Assembly: GCF_009192765.1 (NCBI RefSeq)
Contig: NZ_VOHQ01000017.1
Coordinates: 42,713 to 106,712, forward strand
Reading direction: 5' to 3'
DNA: 64,000 bases
Source of the DNA: Agriterribacter humi
GTDB taxonomy: Bacteria; Bacteroidota; Bacteroidia; Chitinophagales; Chitinophagaceae
Shown one piece after another: positions 10,501 through 18,849 of this stretch (the stretch's first letter is position 1; every line of letters begins with the position of its first letter). The position numbers were made by a program, and so were the translations under genes. Under the pieces are notes generated by a model that ran no database searches, was not told the origin of the DNA, and was given only the letters and a program-made list of their open reading frames with translations.

Positions 10501-13500
10501 GCCGATATATGGAATGCAGCATCTATAGCGGGATTTTGCACAGACCAGGATGACCTGGCTTGTTTGCAAAAACAAATTGCCAATCCTTTTGGCACACAGG
10601 GCTGTGCGGCCGACCTTGATATGGCATGGCGGGCTTTCCGGGCAATGTACAAATCCAGGAAAGACGAATTGATACTGGACATGGTAAAAGGCATTACCGG
10701 AACCACTCCTGTAATAGATGAAACCAAATACCATTCGTATTTCACCAATAATACAGATGCCATAAAAAATGGCACAGGTATAAGTGATATTAATAACAAA
10801 GATGACGTAGATGCGGCATTGCAGAATTTCTATACAGATCAAAGCTCATGTGCAGGCTATGCCGAATTGTGGTGGCAAAAACTTACACCCTGTGATATTC
10901 AAAAACTGATGCCTTATAAAGCGCAATTATTAGCCGACCTGGTAACCGTGTGTACAAAGGGAACCGATGAAACACATGTAATGGGTGCAAGTTCCATAGC
11001 TCCTGATGCAACCAATACCTATAATGATTTTGATGAAGTGCTGGCGCATTACGTGCAAATATACAACAACGCTAACCCCGCCACACCCATCGGTGTATTG
11101 GATTGCAATGGCAGCCTGCTCAATTTCCCTGCTCCCTATTCAACGCCGCAGGTGCTGGCCAACAAACCTGTAATTACCAAACCCGAACCCTGCGAATGTG
11201 AAAAAATTACACAATTGCATAGCGTATATACACAGGAAAACAACGACCCTGACTTTTCCGCCTATATTGAACGAACGCTGCATACTACCATGAGCGACGG
11301 CGCTTTAGATACTTTGCTGAATCTTTGTTCTGGTTCCATTGACTGTAAATTTATTTCTACTCCCATTCATCTTCCACCGGCGCTGCAATGCGGAGTGGAT
11401 AATGTTTGTATACCCTGCGTTGCGATTAAAGAAGGCTTTGACGCTTTTGCCGTCAACTATCCCAATATAATACCCGGGTTTGAAGCAACAACAGATGAGC
11501 AACAAAAAAAGAATGAACTGTTTACTTATTATATGAACAAAAGGTTTGGATTTGCAAAACGGGTGCAGGAGTATTTATCGTTTATGGATAGTTGTTCGGT
11601 AAAAATTTTGAATGATTGCGACAGCCTGGGGAATATGATCAGGAGTTTTAACAAAGATGCGAACCCATACCGGGTGGAAGCTTTTTGTCATTCAAATGAA
11701 CTTGATCCACCTCTTATTAAGGATTTAAATGAGATTGTGAGTGATGGATACCTGCACTGGCCTAAATCCATACGAGATACTACCGGGCGCGACTGGGTAT
11801 ATTTTCAGCACAGAAGAGCAGGCTCATTTTGTCTGGAAAACGGGTATTCCATTGAATTCAGATTTAAGTCGCTTAAAAAGGTGTTAAGACCCAATGACGA
11901 TGTGTTTTATTTTACCGATAGAAATGGAGGATTTGTTCTTTACAAGCAGGAAACGGGAAAACCCGGATTTTACCTTAGGAATATAAATGCGAAAAGCACT
12001 GTTGATGCATCAATAGTAAATATCTATAATGGACTTGAATTAATGGATAACGATCCCGACATTATTTATAAAGAATGGAGTGTTATAAAATTTTCAATGT
12101 CGCCTACGCATTTTAAAGTGTATTATAACGGCAGGTTAATCAAAGATGTGGCAGGGGATATGCTATTAAGAAATTGGCCGGCATTTACACTTGCTTTTTT
12201 AGATTACCAGGCAGCGATCGACTGGGTTCGGGTGTATGATGGTAATGATGTGCCGGTTTATTTTGATGACTTTAACAGCACTGATACAAGGTCAGCGGTT
12301 AGCCCGTCTTTTGTTTGTTCGCAACCTGTGCCGGATTGCCAGGCAGCCTTTGTAAAATATTATAACGGGCAAAAAGGAACCAGTTATACTTATGAGCAAA
12401 TTGATTCGATATATTTTGAAACCTGCGGCAAGCACCTTAATGTATGCGAAGATGGCTCCACACGCAAAGATTCACTAATGCACATAGCCGATTCTTATAT
12501 AAAAAACTATACTTCTATCAATGATAGCGGCATTGATACCGGGCTTCCTCCTGTTTATTGGAGTTCAGGGGGGCTTTCTATACATACCGGGCTGCCTGTC
12601 CGCTCTAACGATTTGTCTATGATTGTTGACACAGGCGTTTTGCACATGCCCACAGGATCGGATCCTTTGTATTATTCATCAATCAATTATAAAAGCATAA
12701 GAGATATTTGTGTACAAAATGAATATGCAGTTGAAGTTAGAATAAAAAATCCCGTTGCTGCATCCCAGGGTGGCGATGTAGTGATTAGCACCAATACACA
12801 TAGCATCAATATTGACAGTAGTGATATTGATGAAGATTTCGCTGTCGACTTTGTACCTAACCGGTCAAATGCATCATTCTACAGATTACGGGGTGTAAGA
12901 CATTATGACACTTCCTTTAGCTATAAAGATTTTCAGGAATGGCGCGTTATTAAGCTGTCTGCTAAACAGGATACATTTAGCGTATATTATGAGGGAAACT
13001 TAATTTTCAAAATTCCAAGAGATGGAAGAAGTTATATTGACATCATTGGACCTTATCTTCAGTTTCAACAGGGAATAAATGTTCAATTAGATTGGATGAA
13101 GCTTTATGGAACTAACGATGAACTAATTCTTTATGAAGACTTTAATGATACTGCTAATCTGGCTTCGCAAGCGAAAAACTACCAGTGTCCTTCTGCGGAT
13201 TGCTTCACTAAATTTACGAGGTACTTTAACAGGCTATGCGGCGAAACATACAATTTTAGTCAAATTGATTCATTGTATAAAGCCAATGGCATTACATTAA
13301 ACATTTGTGGCGACAGCATAGTTCCACCTTCATTTAATCCCGCCTTATTGCTTTGCGGGAAAAACACAGTTTCACAGATAACTGTGGAAGCAGGAAACGA
13401 ATCCCCCTGCGCCGACAGTATAGACTTTGCCATAAGCCGCGGATACGAAAGATACAGCGTGTACAGCGATTCGGTGCGTGGCGCATTTACCCAAACATTT

Positions 13501-16500
13501 ATAACGAAATGCCTGCAGGCGGCGCAACACGAGCGATTTATAGTTCAGCAGCCGGTAAGTGAATATCATTATACTTTGTATTATTATGACCAGACGGGTA
13601 GTTTGGTAAAAACCATACCGCCAAAAGGTGTTCATCCCAATTATGATGCAAACTGGTTACAAGCTGTAAAAAATGCACGTGCAGGAAATGCTGTTGTTGT
13701 GCCTGATCACGGGTTAGCTACACAATATCGCTACAATACCCTCAACCAGGTAGTGCATCAAAAAACACCTGATGCCGGTGAAAGCAGGTTTTGGTACGAC
13801 CGCCTCGGCAGGCTGGCTGTAAGTCAGAATGCTAAACAGGCTATCCTCCTATCCACCAGTGGAGACGGGCCGGGGGCTAGTCCGCCGGGGCAGATGAGGT
13901 ACAGCTACACCCGCTACGACTACCTGGGTCGCATAACCGAAGTAGGCCAAATCAACAATGCCGGTCCCGCAATGAACAACAGCATTAGCCGCAATCCAGT
14001 TCAGTTGCAAAACTGGATGAACAGCAATACCAACCGCAAACAAATAACAGCTACTTTTTATGATATTCCGGCAAAGGAAAGCTATTTGCATAAAGATCTT
14101 TCTCCCTATATCATACGCCAAAATAGCTTGCGGAATCGCGTGGCATTTACGGTGTTTGCCGCAGACGGAGATTTAAACAATTATGATTATGCTGCATTTT
14201 ATCATTATGATATAGCAGGCAATGTGGATACCCTGTTGCAGGATTACGGACCGGCAGGCCTTTTGGCGCAGCAGGGCAACCGCTATAAACGCATTACTTA
14301 CCAGTATGATCTTATCAGTGGTAAAGTAAACACTATAAGTTATCAACCCAGGTTGTACGACCCCGTTACTAAACAATACATTGCGCAACCCGATGCGTTT
14401 TTTCACCACTATAGTTATGATGCCGAAAACCGCCTCACCGATGTATTTACCAGCGCCGATGAAGTACATTGGGAACATGATGCCCATTACCAGTACTACC
14501 AACACGGGCCATTAAGCCGGGCTGTTGTTGGTGAAAACCAGGTACAGGGCATTGATTATGCCTACACATTACAGGGCTGGCTAAAAGGAGTGAACGGTAC
14601 AGCTACGGAAGAAAGACTGGTAGCAAGAGACGCTTATCATTTCAATCTGCATTATTATGGCAACGACTACACCGCCATCAGCGCACCAAATGCCTATATC
14701 GGGTTAAGCACAAAACTACAATCGCTCAATGCATACAAGCCACTTTACAATGGCAGCATCAGCAGTATGGCTGTATTTCTTGCACCTCTTGCGGGGATGG
14801 GGGTGTTGTACAATTACCAGTATGACCAGCTTAATCGCATAACAGGCATGGATGCCTATAACGGAAATCTTGCCGGCAATAATATATGGGACAACGGGCT
14901 CACTGCTGTGCAGGATTATAAAGAAAGAATAAGTTACGATGCCAATGGTAATATACTCACTTATAACAGAAATGGCTTTGGTTCAACTGTGGCAATGGAT
15001 AATCTGGCATACCATTACCAGCCGGGCAATAACAAATTAGACCACGTAAAAGACAGGGCGCCTTCTGCTAACTATACCGAAGATATAGATGATCAGCAGG
15101 CAGGCAATTATGATTACGATGAAATTGGTAATTTGATTAAAGACAAGGCTGAAGGAATTGATAAAATAGAATGGACGGTATATGGAAAGATAAAAAGCAT
15201 TACCAAAACCAATGGAGAAAAGATTGGTTTTGCCTATGATGCAGCAGGAAATCGCATTAGCAAGACAGTAACTACCTACGGCGCTGCCACTACTACCCTG
15301 TATGTACGCGATGCCAACGGTAACACAATGGCTGTGTACGGTATAAACAACAGTGATAGTAAATTATTTTTGAACGAGCAGCACCTCTATGGCAGTAGCC
15401 GCTTAGGTATATACAATCCCAACAAAGACCTCTCCATAACGCCACCTCCGCCGCTTAATATGGGTTATGGAAACAGCGGCAATTTAATTATATTTGAAAG
15501 AGGCAAGAAGTTCTTTGAACTAAGCAACCATCTGGGCAATGTACTGGCAACGGCGAGTGATAAAAAGAAAGCCCATGATGCAGGCGATGGAACAATAGAT
15601 TATTATGAAGCAGATGTCGTGAGCGCACAGGATTATTACCCGTTTGGAATGATGATGCCTGCCCGAACCTTCAGGGGCGGGCGGGGAAGAACGTTCACGG
15701 GTGGCAACAATTATCGTTATGGATTTAATGGTAAGGAGCACGACAAAGAAAGCCCGGTACAATATGATTATGGGTTCAGGATTTACGATCCAAGGCTGGC
15801 GAGGTTTAAATCGGTTGATCCGTTAACACCTAAATATCCTGAGCTTACACCGTACCAGTTTGCTTCAAACCGACCTATTGATGGGGTAGATCTGGATGGG
15901 TTGGAATATGTAAAACGAATTCATATTTTAAATGTAAATAAACAAATTATATCAACCAAGGATGTTGTGTACTATCAAATGGATGAAAAAACATTATTGG
16001 CTCATGGTGGTACCCCGGCAAACTGGTATAATTCTGCAGGTTATGGCCCAGAAGGAAAAGGAGTAAAACATGAATACTATTACGAAAGTGGTATGCAAGC
16101 GAGAGAACCACGTTGGAATTTACCCCAAAACTCACTTATTAGTTCTTTGGGAGCTCACGGTATTTATTCTGGGGACGGTTCAATTACCAAAACCGGGACA
16201 AAAGATTATGATTTTTCATGGAGGCCAATTGACGCATCTGACGCTATTGCTAAAAGACATGATATGAATTATGCAAGTTTGCAGGCATATGATGTGGTGG
16301 AGGACACGAGGACTTTATTTGCGGATAAGCAAATGGTTGAAGAGACACAACAGTATTTGAATTCAATACCTTTTCGGATGCTAATCGGCCAAAAGATAGC
16401 TGGCGAAACAATTATGTCCGCAATGAGCCAGAATAAATTTATCGGCATCCTTGCAGACTACAAACAATGGAAGATAAAATATATGAAAGAAAATAATCTG

Positions 16501-16665
16501 GATCCCAATAAGCTTGATGCTAACACAAAGGTATCATTGAACAGTTGGCGCGTTAGATTAGCCTATATAAATTCCGATAAAGGTCGTCGAAAGGAAAGGC
16601 TGTTTAATTTGGGAATTCTCTTGACAACAAAAGAACAAACTAGTGATGCGAAAAAGGATAAATAA
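7582..16665 (+). CDS. RHS-repeat polymorphic toxin protein, 3027 aa, with phospholipase A2-like C-terminal tip
   Basis: A hydrophobic N-terminus (MLRHLFMSLLGMVFLSAAGA) suggests Sec export. A fibronectin-like segment follows at about 180-290, then a conserved entry segment at 299-365 (NLNWQASTSFAEEGKRK, AETFYDYQGRPAIQ) typical of Bacteroidota RHS proteins. A cysteine-rich middle follows. Two tandem lectin-like domains lie at 1386-1619 and 1658-1910. YD repeats run from about 1996 to 2730, and the core ends DPRLARFKSVDPL (2736-2748) and DGVDLDGLE. The remaining ~250 residues are the variable tip. This has Y2862-S-G-D-G2866 followed by DASDAIAKRH2893-D-M-N-Y2897, the YxGxG Ca-binding loop plus HDxxY arrangement of parvovirus-type phospholipase A2. 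The shell is expected to encapsulate and deliver a membrane-lipid-cleaving toxin. No T6SS-type PAAR domain is seen. The RHS call is firm; the toxin activity is a motif-based inference. Confidence 0.9.
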   Translation: MLRHLFMSLLGMVFLSAAGAVDEPPVISPLEGRLGQLKSGSFAQVQDMDFYADLQRNPKKYEETYTRSIITFSIDEASHLFLKSPFQATIVYRLYFSFKSNPNTEDSLVDNQTLVINYDTAQGKSFNAKNSFVFENAVKVKVKVVSITTNAEGWDPVPSLKLTNELQINRIYTFDCEDNKVQQINFLQPAGSDADELKVFWQPAEGADEYDLEWTYIDHPAYAADVYGIPGSEDFETNVFKNNAARVTLNSALHHYNIPLLYDKHGLLIFRVRSVQVKPSGQRTETNWSNYNSFEFIFGHQPNLNWQASTSFAEEGKRKSVLQYFDGSLRNRQTVTKDNTENTTVVAETFYDYQGRPAIQVLPSPTINTLIKHTPHFNNFLNAIEYYKDNYDKLSANRDYCSGTAGPLDPSKGGAAQYYSSQNPQKEEGNNKLIPDAIGFPFAETKYTQDNTGRIAAQSGVGPAHQLATGHETKYYYGNPDQVELDALFGTETGDASHYFKNMVRDANGQYSVSYMDMHGRTIATALAGDLPADIKLDYLPSKQDSYLTKTLTDASNNVVKGFTIESSKGLLVAKTGNHKFSYSLLPENVNIRDCKDADVCYTCSYTIEITISDDCGNKQFGGNPFIYTDVIGGIDTDCASIPEMFTKNFDKILLEGSYTVTKKLTIRDEALQAYQEIFAGSNLCKTVQDFVEEQKQIFLNSTNNCASPCYNCEQQLGTSQQAFIDKFITDNGLNENLASDRQLAITAYTKLLAQCEELCGTAKQKNYLDNLRMLMLQDVTPPYGQYANIEDYTGTGDNKEYYENGIFGPISSGNNNYRYTIASLNYKNEDGSSATVTLLRNGNWQTLKPQQLTIEEFVSHFQPSWSETLADNLHPERMQYNILNTTAVFNNQPAVGNASYDWDMDFITTETFVQAQQKGFLNPTNNISFTNRYATIFNGNSSNADPFFVLHSSLRNQMHNFMQQVAVGGGYIADIWNAASIAGFCTDQDDLACLQKQIANPFGTQGCAADLDMAWRAFRAMYKSRKDELILDMVKGITGTTPVIDETKYHSYFTNNTDAIKNGTGISDINNKDDVDAALQNFYTDQSSCAGYAELWWQKLTPCDIQKLMPYKAQLLADLVTVCTKGTDETHVMGASSIAPDATNTYNDFDEVLAHYVQIYNNANPATPIGVLDCNGSLLNFPAPYSTPQVLANKPVITKPEPCECEKITQLHSVYTQENNDPDFSAYIERTLHTTMSDGALDTLLNLCSGSIDCKFISTPIHLPPALQCGVDNVCIPCVAIKEGFDAFAVNYPNIIPGFEATTDEQQKKNELFTYYMNKRFGFAKRVQEYLSFMDSCSVKILNDCDSLGNMIRSFNKDANPYRVEAFCHSNELDPPLIKDLNEIVSDGYLHWPKSIRDTTGRDWVYFQHRRAGSFCLENGYSIEFRFKSLKKVLRPNDDVFYFTDRNGGFVLYKQETGKPGFYLRNINAKSTVDASIVNIYNGLELMDNDPDIIYKEWSVIKFSMSPTHFKVYYNGRLIKDVAGDMLLRNWPAFTLAFLDYQAAIDWVRVYDGNDVPVYFDDFNSTDTRSAVSPSFVCSQPVPDCQAAFVKYYNGQKGTSYTYEQIDSIYFETCGKHLNVCEDGSTRKDSLMHIADSYIKNYTSINDSGIDTGLPPVYWSSGGLSIHTGLPVRSNDLSMIVDTGVLHMPTGSDPLYYSSINYKSIRDICVQNEYAVEVRIKNPVAASQGGDVVISTNTHSINIDSSDIDEDFAVDFVPNRSNASFYRLRGVRHYDTSFSYKDFQEWRVIKLSAKQDTFSVYYEGNLIFKIPRDGRSYIDIIGPYLQFQQGINVQLDWMKLYGTNDELILYEDFNDTANLASQAKNYQCPSADCFTKFTRYFNRLCGETYNFSQIDSLYKANGITLNICGDSIVPPSFNPALLLCGKNTVSQITVEAGNESPCADSIDFAISRGYERYSVYSDSVRGAFTQTFITKCLQAAQHERFIVQQPVSEYHYTLYYYDQTGSLVKTIPPKGVHPNYDANWLQAVKNARAGNAVVVPDHGLATQYRYNTLNQVVHQKTPDAGESRFWYDRLGRLAVSQNAKQAILLSTSGDGPGASPPGQMRYSYTRYDYLGRITEVGQINNAGPAMNNSISRNPVQLQNWMNSNTNRKQITATFYDIPAKESYLHKDLSPYIIRQNSLRNRVAFTVFAADGDLNNYDYAAFYHYDIAGNVDTLLQDYGPAGLLAQQGNRYKRITYQYDLISGKVNTISYQPRLYDPVTKQYIAQPDAFFHHYSYDAENRLTDVFTSADEVHWEHDAHYQYYQHGPLSRAVVGENQVQGIDYAYTLQGWLKGVNGTATEERLVARDAYHFNLHYYGNDYTAISAPNAYIGLSTKLQSLNAYKPLYNGSISSMAVFLAPLAGMGVLYNYQYDQLNRITGMDAYNGNLAGNNIWDNGLTAVQDYKERISYDANGNILTYNRNGFGSTVAMDNLAYHYQPGNNKLDHVKDRAPSANYTEDIDDQQAGNYDYDEIGNLIKDKAEGIDKIEWTVYGKIKSITKTNGEKIGFAYDAAGNRISKTVTTYGAATTTLYVRDANGNTMAVYGINNSDSKLFLNEQHLYGSSRLGIYNPNKDLSITPPPPLNMGYGNSGNLIIFERGKKFFELSNHLGNVLATASDKKKAHDAGDGTIDYYEADVVSAQDYYPFGMMMPARTFRGGRGRTFTGGNNYRYGFNGKEHDKESPVQYDYGFRIYDPRLARFKSVDPLTPKYPELTPYQFASNRPIDGVDLDGLEYVKRIHILNVNKQIISTKDVVYYQMDEKTLLAHGGTPANWYNSAGYGPEGKGVKHEYYYESGMQAREPRWNLPQNSLISSLGAHGIYSGDGSITKTGTKDYDFSWRPIDASDAIAKRHDMNYASLQAYDVVEDTRTLFADKQMVEETQQYLNSIPFRMLIGQKIAGETIMSAMSQNKFIGILADYKQWKIKYMKENNLDPNKLDANTKVSLNSWRVRLAYINSDKGRRKERLFNLGILLTTKEQTSDAKKDK
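13840..13890 (+). repeat. In-frame GC-rich insertion in the RHS gene
   Basis: Fifty-one nt (17 codons, residues 2087-2103, AILLSTSGDGPGASPPG) interrupt an otherwise typical junction SQNAKQ / QMRYSYTRYDYLGR. The DNA contains TCCAC/GTGGA arms and a GGGCCGGGGGCTAGTCCGCC segment, far more GC-rich than its surroundings. It is probably a palindromic repeat captured in frame; weaker than the insertion at 15662-15685. Confidence 0.4.
15662..15685 (+). repeat. 24-nt palindromic repeat inserted in frame in the RHS core
   Basis: Removing exactly these 24 nt (8 codons) restores MMMPGRTFTGGNNYRYGFNG, the usual form of this RHS core junction; with them the protein reads MPARTFRGGRGRTFTGG. The DNA (GCCTGCCCGAAC, CTTCAG, GGGCGGGCGGGGA) matches the intergenic palindrome at 6491-6521 over most of its length. 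It therefore appears to be a member of the same mobile repeat family, tolerated because it preserves the frame. Confidence 0.6.
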
Positions 16666-17128
16666 TATATATTCATTGGGTTTTCTTGTAATCGGGTTGT
16701 GTTTGTTTTGCTCATGCGGTAATAACGTGACAATAACAAGAAGTTATATCTATAGCACGGGGTGGTCAAATGGCGGGTACCAGGGCTTTCAGATTGCAAA
16801 AATAAAATTACTAGATAGCAGTATTTCTGTTTTCGCTAAAAATTTCAACAGGTTTAAATTATCTGATTATATTATCGATTCAAGCTTCTGCTATGAAGAA
16901 TCATCTATACAAGGCGCTAATCGTCCGAAGATTTATTTTGATAGAGAAGATGAAAATTGGAAGTGGACTTCTTGCTGGAATGCTTTGGAAGAAAGGAAGA
17001 AAATAGGGCTTTTGGAACTGAATTCGTGGTATATAATCCTCGGATTAAAAGGAACTATAGATTATTACGTATACATAGACAATGAGGGAGGCTCACATAC
17101 TTATTCATTGGGTCCAACCAATTGGTAG
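16646..17128 (+). CDS. Lipoprotein, candidate immunity protein for the RHS toxin
   Basis: This 160-aa protein has a lipoprotein signal: MRKRINN, a hydrophobic run, then LFCSC, with the last cysteine as the likely acylation site. The mature part is acidic and aromatic, with no family recognised. ATG 16646 is chosen; a GTG lies one codon earlier. It overlaps the last 20 nt of the toxin gene in another frame, an arrangement that couples translation. Immunity proteins against phospholipase effectors known in type VI systems are often periplasmic lipoproteins, which fits the PLA2-like tip. Function is inferred from position, overlap and predicted localisation. Confidence 0.7.
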   Translation: MRKRINNIYSLGFLVIGLCLFCSCGNNVTITRSYIYSTGWSNGGYQGFQIAKIKLLDSSISVFAKNFNRFKLSDYIIDSSFCYEESSIQGANRPKIYFDREDENWKWTSCWNALEERKKIGLLELNSWYIILGLKGTIDYYVYIDNEGGSHTYSLGPTNW

Positions 17129-17138
17129 TTTTTTTTAA

Positions 17139-17306
17139 ATGCTCTTCTATAGCCTCGTGCAACTGCCGGACGATGTGGTGCTTGCAATTGGTAAATCAAT
17201 ATTCTACCAAAATGTATTGCCTTTGCGCTGGAGTCAACTTGAAGGCAATAACAATATGAATCAACTATTACAAACCGGAAGAAGGATGATCTTTTTTAGA
17301 GGCTGA
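17139..17306 (+). other. Short unassigned ORF (55 codons), possible gene remnant
   Basis: An ATG directly after an in-frame TAA opens a 55-codon frame (MLFYSLVQLPDDVVLAIG ... RRMIFFRG) between the lipoprotein and the RAYT remnant. No ribosome binding site or family is recognised. Segments downstream of RHS toxins often hold displaced old tips or immunity fragments, and this could be one. Confidence 0.25.
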
Positions 17307-17318
17307 TGTTTTTTACCA

Positions 17319-17840
17319 ATGTCTCTCTACCTCAATAAATATCGCTCCGGATCCGCCCGACTCAAAGGCTGGGATTATCGTAATGCAGGCAGCTATTTTA
17401 TTACCATATGCACCAAAAACAGAACACATTTCCTGGGAGAATGTAAGGATGGTAAAATGCATTTATCGGGTATGGGTGCAATTGTTCAGGATTGTTGGTA
17501 CGATATTCCGCAGCATTTTTCTAATGCGGCATTAGATGTTTTCCAGGTTATGCCTAACCATATGCATGGTATCATTTTTTTGGATGGAACATTGCCATTA
17601 CGCGATGGTGATGTAGATACGTTGCATTCCTTCTACGCAGTGTGTCCTTCCGACTTTGTGGGCAAGCCAGGCACGCTGCGGAGAATCAATTTTACATCGG
17701 ATGAACCTTATAAAATTATTGGCGGGCAAACAGATCGGTTCTCCTGTTTCATCCAATGGAAGCCCCCGTGCGAAGAAATAGGGAGAACATATATTGTTGT
17801 GAATTCTGTTACAGAATAGGACAAGGATAAATTTCATCCC
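17319..17840 (+). pseudogene. Decayed REP-associated tyrosine transposase (RAYT / Y1-type)
   Basis: The N-terminal half is a good match to the family: RSGSARLKGWDYRNAGSYF, ITICTKNRTHFLG, and the HUH-type metal motif in MPNHMHGII. From about 17620 the usual helix-rich part with the catalytic tyrosine (SYKSAVT..., then WQPRFHDHII) is not readable. The frame then regains family character (EEIGRTYIVVN) and meets TAG at 17817-17819, where relatives have the W of NPxxW. The codons after the stop continue DKDKFH, as in relatives. It thus looks like a gene with an eroded middle and a TGG-to-TAG nonsense change. It once mobilised, or descends from an enzyme that mobilised, REP-type hairpins. Confidence 0.65.
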
Positions 17841-17910
17841 GGTAAAACCACAGTTTCGGTAACTTTACACAAACATTTTTATTCCTTCACATCATTAAAT
17901 ATTGAGCATT

Positions 17911-18507
17911 ATGGCAAAGAAAATTTTAATGCTGGCCGGCGACTTTGTAGAAGATTACGAAGTAATGGTACCTTTTCAAAGCCTGCTGTCGGTGGGCTGC
18001 GAAGTGGATGCTGTTTGTCCTGATAAAAAATCGGGCGATACGGTAGCTACCGCCATCCATGATTTTGTGGGCTTTCAAACCTATGCAGAGCTGAGAGGTC
18101 ACAACTTCCAGTTGAATAAAACTTTTAGTGAGGTAAACCCCGGAGATTACGATGGACTGTACGTATGCGGTGGCAGGGCCCCTGAATATATCCGTTTGAA
18201 TAAAAAAGTAATCGAAATTACCAGGCATTTTTTTGATACGGGCAAGCCGGTTGCAGCCATATGTCATGGCATTCAAATACTAACAGTGGCAGGGGTTTTA
18301 CAAGACAGAACGCTTACAGCTTATCCCGCCATTGGCCCCGATATCGCCCTCGCCGGCGGAACCTATAAAGAAGTGGCCGTTAATGAAGCGGTAACAGATG
18401 GCAACCTTACCACCTCACCCGCATGGCCCGGCCACCCCGCCATTTTAAAAGAGTTTTACCGGTTGCTGGGTATTAACATTAAAACAGCCTCAGCAGTGAT
18501 TGCCTGA
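17911..18507 (+). CDS. DJ-1/PfpI family protein (glutamine amidotransferase-like fold)
   Basis: The 198-aa protein begins [17 protein letters not shown], the usual first strand of the family, so ATG 17911 is preferred over a TTG nine nt upstream. The nucleophile elbow is VAAIC118HG. An acidic residue in GDFVEDYE and GGRAPEYIR complete the pocket pattern. Members act as deglycases, chaperones, proteases or stress proteins, and the exact reaction cannot be chosen here. It has its own short leader, with a TAACTTTA element 50 nt upstream close to the phylum's -7 consensus. Confidence 0.88.
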   Translation: MAKKILMLAGDFVEDYEVMVPFQSLLSVGCEVDAVCPDKKSGDTVATAIHDFVGFQTYAELRGHNFQLNKTFSEVNPGDYDGLYVCGGRAPEYIRLNKKVIEITRHFFDTGKPVAAICHGIQILTVAGVLQDRTLTAYPAIGPDIALAGGTYKEVAVNEAVTDGNLTTSPAWPGHPAILKEFYRLLGINIKTASAVIA

Positions 18508-18627
18508 TTCATTTTAGTAATGAAACCCTGGCTATGAGCATACAGTTAAAGAAATTTGTTTGCAATCCGGAAAACAAGCTTACCTTATGCGCCCATAAAA
18601 AAATCAATACCCAAAAAGGATAGTGTT

Positions 18628-18849
18628 ATGTATACGAATTTATTAATAGATGATTTGCGGAAGTCGTATCAAAATGAGTTTGGTAAGAGTTCAAAAGAAA
18701 GCGCCACCACTTTTACGGATTATGTAGTTCAAAAAACGGCCGTGCTTTCATTTAATGTATTAGGAAAAATTCACGAAACGCTGTTGCGCATCGAAAAAGG
18801 AGAAGAAAACGGTGTGCTGAACGGCGCTGTTTTATCCGTAAAACAGTAA
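18628..18849 (+). CDS. Small conserved-looking hypothetical protein, 73 aa
   Basis: ATG 18628 is preceded at a good distance by a purine-rich AAAAAGGA (18613-18620). The protein (MYTNLLIDDLRKSY ... NGAVLSVKQ) is a charged, mainly helical polypeptide with no signal peptide or metal motif. The frame extends upstream without good starts. The family is not recognised; function unknown. Confidence 0.5.
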   Translation: MYTNLLIDDLRKSYQNEFGKSSKESATTFTDYVVQKTAVLSFNVLGKIHETLLRIEKGEENGVLNGAVLSVKQ

